64,000 bases of DNA from Actinosynnema sp. ALI-1.44 (GCF_001984155.1 NZ_MTQO01000047.1:124001-188000); one strand, 5' to 3'. Positions 21,013 through 30,558 are shown, counted from the first letter of the stretch. Notes: a model not told the origin generated them from the sequence alone. Translations and numbers: made by a program.

Positions 21013-22959
21013 TCAGCCGAAGAACTCGACAGCCACGCGGACGGTCGAGCCCTTCTCCACCAGGCTGCCCGCGTTCGGTCCCTGTGCGTTGATCCGCCGA
21101 TTGCCGCGGTCGTCGCCGAAGAACGAGACAACCTCCAGCTTCAGGCCGAGCTTGTCGACCTGCTCCCGTGCTTCTTTGACCTTCTTGCCGCGGAGGTCGG
21201 GCACGGAGATCGCGTTGGAGACGACGAACTCGACCTTCTTGTCCTCGGCGGTGGTTCCCGCGCCGGGGGTCGTCGAGATCACCTTGCCGCCTTCGGTCCT
21301 GCCGTCGAACTTCTGGGTGACGTTGGTGACGGTGTAACCGGCTTCCTGCACCAGCGAGCGGGCTTCGGCCTCGGACTTGCCGACCACGTTCGGCAACGGC
21401 TTGAGCGGCGCCGGGCCCCTGCTCAGGATCAGCGTCACCGTGTCGCCGATCTTCAGCTGCGTTCCCGCGCTCGGCGACGTGGTCAGCACCGCGCCCTTGG
21501 GCACGTTGTTGTCGTACCTGTCGTCCGCAGGGGACAAGCCGGACTTGAGGTCCTGTGCCTTCAGTTCCTTCTCGACGGCTTCCACGGTCGCGCCCGGCTG
21601 GACCTCCGGCACGACCGGCGGCCCGGCCGAGACGAACACGTTCACCGCCGACCCCGGCAGCAGGGTTCCCGACGCCGGGTCCGTCTTGATCACTTTGCCG
21701 CGCTGGACGGTGTTGCTGCGGCTTTCGAGCACGGTCGGCGCCAGTTGCGCGTTCTGGATCTGCTGCACCGCCGACGTCTTGTCCGCGCCGACCACGTTCG
21801 GGATCGCCACCGGGCTCGGGCCGCTGACCAGGATGAACGTCGCGACGATCGCGACGACGGCGATGCCGGCGGCGACGATGCCCCACTTCGGGATGGGGAA
21901 ACGTTTGCGTGGCGACTTCTCCGGCGGTGACGCCGCAGCGGGCTTCCTCGTGCGGGGCGGAACCGGCGGCGGAGGTGGCGGCGCGTCCAGGTCGGATCGC
22001 AGCATCGCGCGAGTGCCCCGCGGGCCGGGTGTGGTCGGTGTGCCGTTGTTCTGCACGGGCACGGTCTGCTGGGTCGGTACCTCGATGCCCGGCGTGGTCT
22101 TCATGCCGTGTGCCGCGGCGGGCACCGGCACGAGCGGAGCGCCGATCGCGAGCCGGACACGCTCGACTTCCTGAAGGAACGCGCCCGCGTCCGCAGGACG
22201 GCCGGACGGGTCGCGGCGCGTGGCACGCAGCACGAGCTCGTCCAACGCCTGGGGGATGCCCGGCGCGGTCTGGCTCGGCGGCGGCACGTCGTCGTTCACG
22301 TGCCGGTACGCCACCGACAACGGCGTGTCGCCGACGTACGGAGGCGTTCCCGTGAGCATCTCGTACAACAGGACGCCCGCGGAGTACACGTCACCGCGGG
22401 CTGTCGTCGCGCCCGTGGTCACCTGTTCCGGCGACAGGTAGGCCACTGTGCCGAGGATCACGCTGTGGCTCGTGTTGTTTCCGCTGGCCATGGCCTTGAC
22501 CAGGCCGAAGTCGCCGACCTTGACCGTGCCCTGCTTGCCGATCAGCACGTTCTCCGGCTTGACGTCCCGGTGCACCAGCCCGGCCTGGTGAGCCGCGGCG
22601 AGCGCGGACAGCACCGGCTGCAGCACCGACAGCGCCAGCGGGATGGTCAGCCTGCCGCGCTCGGTCAGCAGGTCGCGCAGGGTGCCGCCGTCCACCAGTT
22701 CCATCACCAGGAACACGTGGTCCCCGTCGAAGCCCTGGTCGTGCACGGCGATCACGTGGGGGTGATGCAGGCTCGCCGCGGCTCGTGCCTCACGCTCGAA
22801 CCGGTCGACGAACGAACGGTCCTCGGCGAACCGGTGATCCATCACCTTGATCGCCACCGGCCGCTCCAGCCGAGTGTCCATACCTCGGTAGACCGCCGAC
22901 ATGCCGCCACGGGCAAGGGGCGCGTCGACCCGGTAACGCTGCTCCAGCAACGTCGCCAT
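21013..22959 (-). CDS. pknL: Membrane Ser/Thr protein kinase with four PASTA domains (PknL-like)
   Basis: The start is placed at the ATG at 22959 ('MATLLEQRYRVDAPLARGGM'), where kinase homology begins; the frame is open further upstream. The 648-residue protein has a kinase domain (1-~270) with Gly-loop 'LARGGMSAVYRG', catalytic lysine 'VAIKVM', 'HRDVKPENVL' loop and 'VGDFGLVKA' DFG. A Pro-rich juxtamembrane linker follows, then one TM helix ('WGIVAAGIAVVAIVATFIL') and four PASTA repeats outside ('AIPNVVGADKTSAVQQI', 'VVPEVQPGATVEAVEKEL', 'PLPNVVGKSEAEARSLV', 'SVPDLRGKKVKEAREQV'). PASTA domains sense muropeptides or lipid II. The divergent neighbour is the homologue of the PknL substrate Rv2175c. 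Confidence 0.93.
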   Translation of the reverse strand: MATLLEQRYRVDAPLARGGMSAVYRGMDTRLERPVAIKVMDHRFAEDRSFVDRFEREARAAASLHHPHVIAVHDQGFDGDHVFLVMELVDGGTLRDLLTERGRLTIPLALSVLQPVLSALAAAHQAGLVHRDVKPENVLIGKQGTVKVGDFGLVKAMASGNNTSHSVILGTVAYLSPEQVTTGATTARGDVYSAGVLLYEMLTGTPPYVGDTPLSVAYRHVNDDVPPPSQTAPGIPQALDELVLRATRRDPSGRPADAGAFLQEVERVRLAIGAPLVPVPAAAHGMKTTPGIEVPTQQTVPVQNNGTPTTPGPRGTRAMLRSDLDAPPPPPPVPPRTRKPAAASPPEKSPRKRFPIPKWGIVAAGIAVVAIVATFILVSGPSPVAIPNVVGADKTSAVQQIQNAQLAPTVLESRSNTVQRGKVIKTDPASGTLLPGSAVNVFVSAGPPVVPEVQPGATVEAVEKELKAQDLKSGLSPADDRYDNNVPKGAVLTTSPSAGTQLKIGDTVTLILSRGPAPLKPLPNVVGKSEAEARSLVQEAGYTVTNVTQKFDGRTEGGKVISTTPGAGTTAEDKKVEFVVSNAISVPDLRGKKVKEAREQVDKLGLKLEVVSFFGDDRGNRRINAQGPNAGSLVEKGSTVRVAVEFFG

Positions 22960-23069
22960 TTGAAGCCCGCCTCTTTCCTGCACGTGTGCGATCGTACGGA
23001 CCGGTTTGCCCCTCCGTGGTCGGCCTGCCTCATTTCTCATACGTGCGGCGTGTGGCATCGTGTTCATTC

Positions 23070-23438
23070 GTGAGCGCGATTCCCATTGCTGAAGATCTGC
23101 TCGACCCAGCGGTGGAGGTGCTGACCCTGCGGGAAGTGGCCGACCGGTTCGGCCGTCCGGTGAGCAGGGTGCAGCAGGCCCTGCGGGACCACCAGCTGAT
23201 CGCGGTGCGCCGCGACGGTGACGTGGTCGTCCCGGCGATCTTCCTGACCGACGCCGACGAGGTGGTCAAGGGCCTGCCGGGCACGATCACGGTGCTGGTC
23301 GACTCGGGTTATTCGACCAGCGAGATCCTGCGCTGGCTGTTCACTGCGGACGACTCGCTGCCGGGCACGCCGATCGAGGCGCTGCGGGGCGACCGGGGCC
23401 GCGAGGTCAAGCGCAGGGCCCAGGCCCTGGCGTTCTGA
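23070..23438 (+). CDS. Rv2175c-like DNA-binding protein (likely PknL substrate)
   Basis: The start is the GTG at 23070; homology begins just after it. The 122-residue product is a winged-helix protein: '[20 protein letters not shown]', '[19 protein letters not shown]', and a C-terminal part '[20 protein letters not shown]' then '[20 protein letters not shown]', all characteristic of the Rv2175c family. From established knowledge, M. tuberculosis PknL phosphorylates Rv2175c and alters DNA binding. Here the gene is divergent from pknL (110 bp apart) as in mycobacteria. Its last 130 bp are antisense to the end of crtB. Confidence 0.88.
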   Translation: MSAIPIAEDLLDPAVEVLTLREVADRFGRPVSRVQQALRDHQLIAVRRDGDVVVPAIFLTDADEVVKGLPGTITVLVDSGYSTSEILRWLFTADDSLPGTPIEALRGDRGREVKRRAQALAF

Positions 23439-24337
23439 CCGGCGGCGAGCCCGATCGAGGCGGCCGCGCCGGGCAACGCGACCCGCAGCCGCTGCCCGGT
23501 GGGAACGACCGCGCGCTGGTTGAGGATCGCGTAGTCCGCGGCCACGATCTCGTCGAGGATGCCCCGGTAAAGCTTGGCCGCTGTCCGTACGCACGGTCGT
23601 GACCACGGCCGCAGCAATGCGATGCCCGGTTCGGCACGGCGGTAGACCGCTGTGTTGCGCGCGACCATGTGTGCCAATGCTCTGCGTACATGCGGGTCGC
23701 GTCGGCCGGTCCGTCTGGCCCAACGCAGTCGCTCGCGGTCCACACCGAACGCGGCCAGCTCGTCCAACGGCAGGTACACGCGGCCACGGTCGAGGTCCTC
23801 GCCGACGTCCCGCAGGAAGTTCGTCAGCTGGAACGCCTCGCCGAGCGCGGCGGCGTACGGCGCCGCCTCGTCCCGCGGCGAGACAGTGCCCAGCACGGGC
23901 AGCATCTGCAGGCCGATGACGCTGGCTGAGCCGTAGACGTACCGTGCCAGGTCGTCGTACGTCGCGTAGTCCCTGACGTGCAGGTCCATCCGCATGGAGG
24001 CGAGGAAGTCGGTGAACAGCGCCCGGTCGATCCGGTAGCGGCGGACCGTGTCGGCCAACGCCCGCAGCACGGGCTGGTCACCGTTCCACATGGTCCGCTC
24101 GAGCGCCAGCAGCTCCATCGTCTGCTGCGCTTTCGGCAGCGTGCCGTCGACGATGTCGTCGGCGATTCGCGCGAAGCCGTACAGCGCGTGCACGGCAGGA
24201 CGGTCGGCGAGCGGCAACAAGCGCGTGGCCAGGAAGTAGGTCCTGCCGTGCCGGGCGTTGATCGCCTTGCTGGCCGCGTAGGCGGCACGCAGCTCGGGAT
24301 CCGTGATCCCGGCCGCGTCCAACTCACGCGTGCTCAC
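23309..24337 (-). CDS. crtB: Phytoene/squalene synthase family protein
   Basis: The 342-residue enzyme begins at a GTG (24337) with GGAGGG upstream and overlaps the mannosyltransferase end by 14 bp. Both prenyl-diphosphate Asp motifs are present: '[10 protein letters not shown]' (DxxxD) and '[11 protein letters not shown]' (DxxxD), with '[16 protein letters not shown]' and '[16 protein letters not shown]' typical of CrtB. It condenses two GGPP molecules to phytoene. IdsA in the same operon could supply GGPP. The last ~43 residues are low-complexity, rich in Ser/Arg/Pro, and antisense to the Rv2175c-like gene, suggesting run-on of the reading frame after loss of an earlier stop. Confidence 0.87.
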   Translation of the reverse strand: MSTRELDAAGITDPELRAAYAASKAINARHGRTYFLATRLLPLADRPAVHALYGFARIADDIVDGTLPKAQQTMELLALERTMWNGDQPVLRALADTVRRYRIDRALFTDFLASMRMDLHVRDYATYDDLARYVYGSASVIGLQMLPVLGTVSPRDEAAPYAAALGEAFQLTNFLRDVGEDLDRGRVYLPLDELAAFGVDRERLRWARRTGRRDPHVRRALAHMVARNTAVYRRAEPGIALLRPWSRPCVRTAAKLYRGILDEIVAADYAILNQRAVVPTGQRLRVALPGAAASIGLAAGQNARAWALRLTSRPRSPRSASIGVPGSESSAVNSQRRISLVE

Positions 24338-25598
24338 GCTTGACCCTCCACCAGACGAAAGTTCCTGCCGCCGCGGTCAGCAGCACCCACCACCAGTTGT
24401 AAAGACCGGTATCCCCATTGGGGTAGTTGACAACCACAAGCCACAGCGAGATCCCGGCCACAACGGCGGGCTGGAACGCGAACCCGGCGGCCAGCACGAG
24501 CGGCCACGTGAAGTACCACGGCATGGTCACGGCGGACAGCAGCACAGTGGCCAACAAAGCCCATGCCGCCCCGGAAACGGCTCGAGGACCGCCGCAACGC
24601 GACCGCCACCACAACCACACGACGATCACCGCCAGCAGCGCCCACCCGCCGATCCGCGCGGCCGGGATCACCCCGAACAGCTCACCGATCCCGGTCGGCA
24701 CCGACAGCCAGTGGATCAGCAGCGAGTTCCCGCCGAGCGCGCCCAGCCAGCCGAGGTCCACTCCGGCGGCGAGCGTGCACAGGCCGAACACCACCACCGT
24801 GACGACCGCGCCGAGCCCGGCGGCCGTGGCGAAACCCCAGCGCTTGACCCGTGAGGCCCAGATCCACACCAGGAACGGCAGCACGAGTGCGGCGGTCACC
24901 TTGATGCTCACGGCAAGCGCCACCACAGCGACCCCGGCGACGTGCTTGCGGTCGAGGACGAGCAGCGTCCCGGCGGCCAGGAAGGCGATCATCAGCAGGT
25001 CGTTGTGTGGCCCGCCGACCAGGTGCACCAGCACCAGCGGGTTCGCCGCGCCGAGCCACAGCGCCTGCTCCGGCGTACCGCCGAGATGCCGCGCCAGACC
25101 AGGCAGGGTGGCGCACAGCAGCACCAGCCCGCTGGCGATCACGAGCTTGGTCGTGAATGCCGCGACGAGGACGTTCGGGCCGGTCACGGCGACGACGCTC
25201 TTCATCAGCAGGATGAACAGCGGCCCATACGGCGACGGCGTGTTCTCCCACACCCAGCTGACCCGGTCGGTCAACGGGCTGTCCAGCCCCGACGGGCCGA
25301 TGGTGTACGGATCAAGCCCGGCATGCGCGATCGCACCCTGCGCCAGGTAGATGTACAGGTCCTGGCTCAGCAGCGGCAACGACGCCAGCAGTGGCACGGC
25401 CCACACGCCGATCGCGACGAGGATCTGCCGTTGCGCGCACGTTCGCAGCCGCAGCCACGCCCACACGAACGCCGCGATGCCCACGTAGAACACGACCCGT
25501 CCACCAGGCACGACGGTGCTGAGGCAGACCGCGAGCGAACCGACGAACCCGAGCGCGACCGTAAGTCGGTGGTGCGTTGCGGAGGGGGCGATGACCAT
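24324..25598 (-). CDS. mptA: Polyprenol-phosphate-mannose alpha-1,6-mannosyltransferase (MptA/MptB-like)
   Basis: A 424-residue integral membrane protein with about 12 TM segments. An acidic pair occurs in the first external loop after TM3 ('[20 protein letters not shown]', 'DPYTIGP'), as in GT-C mannosyltransferases of the MptA/B group. '[15 protein letters not shown]' and '[20 protein letters not shown]' are typical family stretches. It extends the alpha-1,6-mannan backbone of lipomannan using polyprenyl-phosphate-mannose outside the membrane. In M. tuberculosis mptA (Rv2174) lies at the same place beside idsA2 and Rv2175c, which is the basis of the symbol; MptB-type activity cannot be excluded. 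Confidence 0.85.
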   Translation of the reverse strand: MVIAPSATHHRLTVALGFVGSLAVCLSTVVPGGRVVFYVGIAAFVWAWLRLRTCAQRQILVAIGVWAVPLLASLPLLSQDLYIYLAQGAIAHAGLDPYTIGPSGLDSPLTDRVSWVWENTPSPYGPLFILLMKSVVAVTGPNVLVAAFTTKLVIASGLVLLCATLPGLARHLGGTPEQALWLGAANPLVLVHLVGGPHNDLLMIAFLAAGTLLVLDRKHVAGVAVVALAVSIKVTAALVLPFLVWIWASRVKRWGFATAAGLGAVVTVVVFGLCTLAAGVDLGWLGALGGNSLLIHWLSVPTGIGELFGVIPAARIGGWALLAVIVVWLWWRSRCGGPRAVSGAAWALLATVLLSAVTMPWYFTWPLVLAAGFAFQPAVVAGISLWLVVVNYPNGDTGLYNWWWVLLTAAAGTFVWWRVKREHA

Positions 25599-25611
25599 GG
25601 CTTACGTGAGC

Positions 25612-26988
25612 CTACTGAGGCGGGCACCCGACCCACTGGGCAGGCGGGCACGAGCCAACGCGCCCGCGGTAGGCGTCGACGAGCTGGCGGGCCAGCGCAT
25701 GCGCGGAAGCCGGATCACCGGTCGCGGCGACCTCGTCGACGACACACGACGGCATGCCACCCGCGGTGCAGAACCTCAGCTGCTCGTCGGGGATTTTCCG
25801 CCAGTCGGCACCGGTCGCGACGCCGTACTTCCAGATCTGCTTGTCGTCTTTGCCCGCGCTGCCGCGGATCAGGAACACGTGCTGGTTGCCTTGCGGGTTG
25901 GCGACCGGTGTTTGCGCTGACGTGGCCAACGTGCGCAGGCCAGTCGGGTCGGGCGGGGTGATGAGCGCCATAGCCGTCCATTCCGCCCCGTACGGGTGCT
26001 GCCCGGCGACGGACTGCGCGCGGCGGTAGAACTGCGTCCACTGGGGCGACGCCAGCGTGCAGGTGGCCGTACCCGCCTGGTTGGGCTGCAGCGGCCCCAC
26101 ACGGCTGTCACAGGACCCGATCGTGTTGCCTGACGCGGTCCACGTCGCCTTGATCGCCACACGGACCGGTTGCTTGCCCACGTTGGTCAGCTCGACCACG
26201 ATCGCGCAGCTGGCCACGCCGCAGTTCTGGAACCTGTGCGGGCCTTGTTTGACCCCGGTGAACGGGTCGTAGGCGGTCTCCAGCTCGGTGGCTCTCGCGG
26301 CGAGGTCACGGTAGAGCGCGGCCATGTCGCCGGTCGCGTCCGTGACGCTGAACGCCAGGTCACGCACCTTGGTCGGGTCGCTCTTGCCCGACTTCGTCAG
26401 GTCGAACCGGACCAGGCCGTACGGCGCGCTCGCGCCGACGTAGAGCACCCCGGTGTCGGTCGGCACCTCCAGCACGTCCCGGCCGGCCACCTTGGTGCGC
26501 TTGATGGCGTCCGGTGGCTGGTCGGGCAGTGGTTTGCCGAACAGCGACGGCAGCGTCTCGGTGTCGAAGATCCGCTCGATGTCCACGCCGAGCAGCACCC
26601 CGGGCGCCTTGACCCACCGGTCGGCCACGGTCGGCGCGGTGCTGTCCGGCACGCCGGACAGCTTCAGCCAGAAATCCAGCCCGGCCTTGAGGTACAGCGT
26701 GTGGTCGACGACCAGGACGGACGCGGCCAGTTCGTTCACCGACAAGGTGCCCATGGCCTCACCGGCTTTGGTCACCGTGACCTGCATGGTCACCTTGTCG
26801 CCCGCGGGGGCGGTCAGCGAACCGTTGTAGTTGACCGCGCCGGCGCCCTTGAGATCCACAATGGATTGGGCGACGGTGTCGGTCGTCGACGGCGCGGGCG
26901 CCGGAGCGTTGGTGGGCGGCTCGTCGCCGGTGCAGCCGGAACACAGCAGGACCGCCACCATCAGGGTGCCGAGTCCGTACCGCATCAC
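25612..26988 (-). CDS. Putative lipoprotein of unknown function
   Basis: A 458-residue exported protein. Lipobox 'LLCSGC' at about residues 14-19 follows a short hydrophobic signal. Residues ~40-230 resemble the LppX/LprG beta-sheet fold ('SIVDLKGAGAVNYNGSL', 'VVDHTLYLKAGLDFWLKL', 'DVLEVPTDTGVLYVGASAP'). Residues ~240-458 form a second domain with Cys pairs ('FQNCGVASCAIVVELTNVG', 'FCTAGGMPSCVVDEV', 'CPPAQWVGCPPQ'). The LppX/LprG resemblance suggests lipid or glycolipid binding near the mannosyltransferase, but this is only an inference. It lies 13 bp upstream of mptA in the same direction. Confidence 0.7.
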   Translation of the reverse strand: MMRYGLGTLMVAVLLCSGCTGDEPPTNAPAPAPSTTDTVAQSIVDLKGAGAVNYNGSLTAPAGDKVTMQVTVTKAGEAMGTLSVNELAASVLVVDHTLYLKAGLDFWLKLSGVPDSTAPTVADRWVKAPGVLLGVDIERIFDTETLPSLFGKPLPDQPPDAIKRTKVAGRDVLEVPTDTGVLYVGASAPYGLVRFDLTKSGKSDPTKVRDLAFSVTDATGDMAALYRDLAARATELETAYDPFTGVKQGPHRFQNCGVASCAIVVELTNVGKQPVRVAIKATWTASGNTIGSCDSRVGPLQPNQAGTATCTLASPQWTQFYRRAQSVAGQHPYGAEWTAMALITPPDPTGLRTLATSAQTPVANPQGNQHVFLIRGSAGKDDKQIWKYGVATGADWRKIPDEQLRFCTAGGMPSCVVDEVAATGDPASAHALARQLVDAYRGRVGSCPPAQWVGCPPQ

Positions 26989-27055
26989 GGGTTCAACGTT
27001 AGTTGACTACTGGCCGAAGCCACTTGTGCGGCATGGTCTGGCGCATATTCGCTAC

Positions 27056-28534
27056 CTACCGGTGACCCTTTCGCCCGGTGATCCGCTGCGCGGCCAGCCG
27101 CCCCGAGATCACCACGGGCGGAATCCCGACGCCCGGAGTCGTCCCGCACCCGGCGAGCACGGCGTTGTCCACGCCGGGCACCAGGTTGCGCGGCCGGAAC
27201 GGGCCTGTCTGGCGGAATGTGTGCGCCAGCGAGAACGGTGTGCCCGCGCCGAGGCCCTGCGCCTCCCAGTCGGCGGGCGTGACCAGCTGCCGTACCTCGA
27301 TGGAGGATCCGAAACCGGTCAGCCCGCGCTGTTCGAGCACCTCGACCAGCTCGTCGCGGTACGCGGGCCCGACCCGGGGCCAGTCGATCCGGGACGTGCG
27401 CAGGTTCGGGCACGGCGCCAGCACCTGGACGACCTGCCCGCCGTCCGGCGCGAGCCCGGGATCGGTCGCGGTCGGCCGCGTGACCAGCAGGGACGGGTCG
27501 GTCATCAGCGTTCCGCGCCGGGTGATCTCGTCGAACGTCCGGTCCCACGCGGCGCCGAAGAAGATCGTGTGGTGCCCGAGCGAGTCCCACGACCGGTCCA
27601 CCCCCGCGTGCAGGACGACGGCGGACGGTGACCACTGCAACGGAACTGGTCGTCGTGACGGCAGACCGAGCAGGCCGCGCGCGACCGGCAGGTCCGGAGT
27701 CAGGACAACGGCGTCACACGCGATCCGTTCACCCTCAGTAGTGCGCACGGCCGTCACGCGGGAACCCACACGCTCCAGCCACGCCGCGCCGCAGGAGTAC
27801 CGGACGTCCGCGCCCACCGTGACCGCCGCCTGCGCCATGTGCTCAGCGACCGCCGAGACACCGCCCCTCGGAAACCACACGCCCGCGATGGTGTCCATGT
27901 AGGCGATCACGGCGTACGCCGCCAACGCCCGCCGTGGCGGGACACCGGCGTACAACGACTGGAACGAGAACAACCGGCGCAACCGGTCGTCGGACAGGTG
28001 CTTGGCGATCGCGGGCCCCAGCCGCCCGAACCCGCCGAGCGCGACCAGGCTCGCCAGGCGCGACCCGACCAGGTCCAACGGGGAGTCGAAGTTCGCGCCG
28101 ATGAACGAATCCCGCTCGACGGCGTACAGCTCCGACAGCCACCGCCGCAGCCGGAGGTACCCGGCGGCCTCGGCGGGCCCGGCCACGCGGCGGACCTCGT
28201 CGGCCATCGCGCCGGCGTCCGAGTGGACGTGGATCGTGCTGCCGTCGGCGAAGTGCGCGCGGTACGCCGGATCGAGCCGGGTCAGCTCCAGCATCGGCGC
28301 GCCGACCTGTGCCAGCGCCTCCTCGACCAGCTCGGGCATGGTGAGCACGCTCGCGCCCGAGTCGAACGTGTACTCGCCGAGCCGCATCCGCCCGGCCCGC
28401 CCACCCGGTGACGGCGCGGTTTCCAGCACGGTGACCTGGCGCCCGGCGCCGAGCAGGTGCAACGCGCAGGACAGCCCCGAGAGACCGGCGCCGACCACGA
28501 CGACGTGGTCGGTCCGGCCGGTGACGCTTCTCAG
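27056..28534 (-). CDS. crtI: Phytoene desaturase / carotenoid FAD oxidoreductase, CTG start likely
   Basis: A 492-residue FAD enzyme. The dinucleotide motif 'HVVVVGAGLSGLSCALHL' is at the N-terminus, followed by 'VLETAPSPGGRAGR'. The C-terminal signature 'AGCGTTPGVGIPPVVISGRL' is typical of CrtI. It adds double bonds to phytoene. The first ATG/GTG in frame (GTG at 28498) would cut the beta-strand of the FAD fold. A CTG at 28534 has AGGAGG 5 nt upstream and overlaps the idsA stop (CTGA), so it is the likely start; the N-terminus would be MRSVTGRTDHVVVVGAG. Same operon as idsA. Confidence 0.87.
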   Translation of the reverse strand: MRSVTGRTDHVVVVGAGLSGLSCALHLLGAGRQVTVLETAPSPGGRAGRMRLGEYTFDSGASVLTMPELVEEALAQVGAPMLELTRLDPAYRAHFADGSTIHVHSDAGAMADEVRRVAGPAEAAGYLRLRRWLSELYAVERDSFIGANFDSPLDLVGSRLASLVALGGFGRLGPAIAKHLSDDRLRRLFSFQSLYAGVPPRRALAAYAVIAYMDTIAGVWFPRGGVSAVAEHMAQAAVTVGADVRYSCGAAWLERVGSRVTAVRTTEGERIACDAVVLTPDLPVARGLLGLPSRRPVPLQWSPSAVVLHAGVDRSWDSLGHHTIFFGAAWDRTFDEITRRGTLMTDPSLLVTRPTATDPGLAPDGGQVVQVLAPCPNLRTSRIDWPRVGPAYRDELVEVLEQRGLTGFGSSIEVRQLVTPADWEAQGLGAGTPFSLAHTFRQTGPFRPRNLVPGVDNAVLAGCGTTPGVGIPPVVISGRLAAQRITGRKGHR

Positions 28535-29601
28535 TGGTTCCTCCTGGTCGCCGCGATCGCCAGCTCGGCGAGCCGGTCACCGGCGGGCCGAGCCAGGTCG
28601 GCCGACTCCAGTGCCCGCATCGCGGTCTCGGTCAGCGCCTCGATCTTGTCCTCCACCGCGTCGACCGCGCCGGACTCCCGCAGCACCGCGCGGGCCCGTT
28701 CGACGTCGTCGCTCGTGAGGTCCTGGCTGCCGAGGCAGTCCCGCAGCACGGCGGCGCCCGCCGCGTCCGCCTGGTGCAGGCCGAGCGCGACCAGCAGGGT
28801 TCGCTTGCCCTCCCGTAAGTCGTCGCCCGCGGGCTTGCCGGTCACGTCGGTGTCGCCGAACACGCCGAGCAGGTCGTCCCGCAGCTGGAACGCCACCCCG
28901 ATGTCCGCTCCGAACGTCCGCAGCCGCTCGACGACCTCGGGATCCGCGCCCGCCAGCGTCGCGCCCATGTGCAGCGGCCGCTCCACGGTGTAGGCGGCGG
29001 TCTTCATCCGGGCCACCCGCAGCGCCGCCTCGGCCGACTCGTCCCCCTCCACCTGGGTGAGGATGTCGAGGTACTGGCCCGCGAGCATCTCCGAGCGCAT
29101 CGCCTGCCACGGCTCGCTGGCCGACGCCAGCCGCTCCGGCGCGACGCCGGAGCCGTAGAACATGTCGTCCGCCCAGGCCAGCGCGATGTCGCCGAGCAGG
29201 ATCGCGGCGGCCATGCCGAACCGGTCGGCCGGGCCGAGCCAGCCGCGTTCCCGGTGCAGCCGCTCGAAGGTCACGTGCACGGTCGGCGAACCCCGGCGGA
29301 CCGCGGAAGCGTCCATCAGGTCGTCGTGCACCAGCGCGCAGCCCTGGATCAGCTCGAGACCGCTGATCGCACGCAGTACGGCCGGGGCGTCCGGCTCGCC
29401 GCCCGCGCCGCGCCAGGCCCACCAGGCGAACGTCGGGCGGATGCGTTTGCCACCCCGCAGGATGAACTCGACCAGTGCGTCGAGTGCGTCCGCGAGCTCG
29501 CGCGTCAGGCTGGCCATCGTGGACTGCTTGGCCGCCAGGTACTCGGTCAAGGTGAGTTCGACGTGGGCTCTGACGGAGTCGTCAATGGTCGTCGGATGCA
29601 C
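28531..29601 (-). CDS. idsA: Geranylgeranyl diphosphate synthase (IdsA-like)
   Basis: The start is the GTG at 29601 ('HPTTIDDSVRAHVELTLTEY'), giving 356 residues, close to M. tuberculosis IdsA2 (Rv2173). Both Asp-rich motifs are present: 'ALVHDDLMDASAVRRGSP' (DDxxD) and 'VAFQLRDDLLGVFGD' (DDxxG/D). 'LRGGKRIRPTFAWWAW' carries the IPP-binding Lys/Arg. Product length is not certain from sequence. It would feed crtB and also polyprenyl/menaquinone paths. It starts the idsA-crtI-lipoprotein-mptA-crtB unit and is divergent from metF with 69 bp between. Confidence 0.92.
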   Translation of the reverse strand: MHPTTIDDSVRAHVELTLTEYLAAKQSTMASLTRELADALDALVEFILRGGKRIRPTFAWWAWRGAGGEPDAPAVLRAISGLELIQGCALVHDDLMDASAVRRGSPTVHVTFERLHRERGWLGPADRFGMAAAILLGDIALAWADDMFYGSGVAPERLASASEPWQAMRSEMLAGQYLDILTQVEGDESAEAALRVARMKTAAYTVERPLHMGATLAGADPEVVERLRTFGADIGVAFQLRDDLLGVFGDTDVTGKPAGDDLREGKRTLLVALGLHQADAAGAAVLRDCLGSQDLTSDDVERARAVLRESGAVDAVEDKIEALTETAMRALESADLARPAGDRLAELAIAATRRNH

Positions 29602-29657
29602 GCGTCCATCGTCCGCCCCCGCACACTTGGCCGACGCGGCGGGGTCGGCACTCCCGA

Positions 29658-29671
29658 TAGGCTTTCCGCTA
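29658..29671 (+). promoter_or_regulatory. Leaderless-type -10 element for metF
   Basis: TAGGCT (29658-29663) lies exactly 7 nt before the ATG at 29671, and no Shine-Dalgarno sequence is present. The 69-bp gap to idsA must also hold the idsA promoter. Confidence 0.45.
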
Positions 29672-30558
29672 TGACGTCCGTGCTGGAGCGCATCAATGTC
29701 GCCCACGCCACCTTCTCCGTCGAGTTCATGCCGCCCCGGGACGACGCCGACGAGCAGATCCTGTGGCGCTCGATCCGTGAGCTCGAGGGGCTGGACCCGG
29801 CGTTCGTGTCGGTCACGTACGGCGCCGGCGGCTCCCGGCGCGACCGAACGATCCGCACCACGGGCCGCGTGGCCAGGGAGACGACGCTGGTGCCGATGGC
29901 GCATCTCACAGCCGTCGACCACTCCGTGGCCGAACTGCGCAACGTGATCGGCTGGTACGCCGCGGTCGGCGTGCACAACGTGCTGGCGCTGCGCGGCGAC
30001 CCGCCCGGCAACCCGATGGGGGAGTGGGTCAAGCACCCGCAGGGCCTGAGCTACGCCGAGGACCTCGTGCGCCTGGTGCGTGAGCTCGGCGACTTCTGCG
30101 TGGGTGTCGCGGCGTTCCCGTACGGGCACCCGCGCTGCGCCGACATCGACACGGACGCGGACCGCCTGGTGCGGAAGTTCCGGGCAGGCGCGGATTTCGC
30201 CGTCGGGCAGCTCTGCTACTCGGCCGAGGACTTCCTGCGGCTGCGTGATCGGGTGGCGGCCAAAGGCGGCGACGCCCCGATCCTGCCGGGTGTGATGCCG
30301 CTCACCACCCCGAAGATGCTCAGCAAGACGGTGGAGCTGTCCGGGGCGCCCGTGCCCCCGCACATCGCGAGCCGGCTCGAACCGCTGGCCGACGACCCGA
30401 AGGCGTTCCGCGCCGAAGGCATCGACGTGGTGACCGAGATGTGCCAGCAGTTGCTCGCCGAAGGCGTCAACGTGCTGCACTTCTACACGTTCAACCGGGC
30501 GAAGGCGACAAAAGAGGTACTGGGCCGGCTGAACCTGGTGCCGAGCCGCACGGCGTGA
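29671..30558 (+). CDS. metF: 5,10-methylenetetrahydrofolate reductase family protein
   Basis: A 295-residue TIM-barrel protein: 'HATFSVEFMPPRDDADEQIL' (catalytic Glu region), 'FVSVTYGAGGSRRDRTIRT', 'LVPMAHLTAVDHSVAELR', 'VHNVLALRGDPPGNPMGEW', 'GVAAFPYGHPRCADIDTDAD', 'FAVGQLCYSAEDFLRLRD', 'GVNVLHFYTFNRAKATKEVL'. It reduces 5,10-methylene-THF to 5-methyl-THF, the methyl donor for MetH at 14405. It matches the position and orientation of Rv2172c. The upstream in-frame stretch (from 28969) is antisense to idsA and is not counted. Confidence 0.92.
   Translation: MTSVLERINVAHATFSVEFMPPRDDADEQILWRSIRELEGLDPAFVSVTYGAGGSRRDRTIRTTGRVARETTLVPMAHLTAVDHSVAELRNVIGWYAAVGVHNVLALRGDPPGNPMGEWVKHPQGLSYAEDLVRLVRELGDFCVGVAAFPYGHPRCADIDTDADRLVRKFRAGADFAVGQLCYSAEDFLRLRDRVAAKGGDAPILPGVMPLTTPKMLSKTVELSGAPVPPHIASRLEPLADDPKAFRAEGIDVVTEMCQQLLAEGVNVLHFYTFNRAKATKEVLGRLNLVPSRTA

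Noticed and set aside
23309-29601. Complete carotenoid biosynthetic gene cluster
   Set aside because: Only crtB, crtI and a prenyl synthase are present; no cyclase, hydroxylase or glycosyltransferase for carotenoids was seen.
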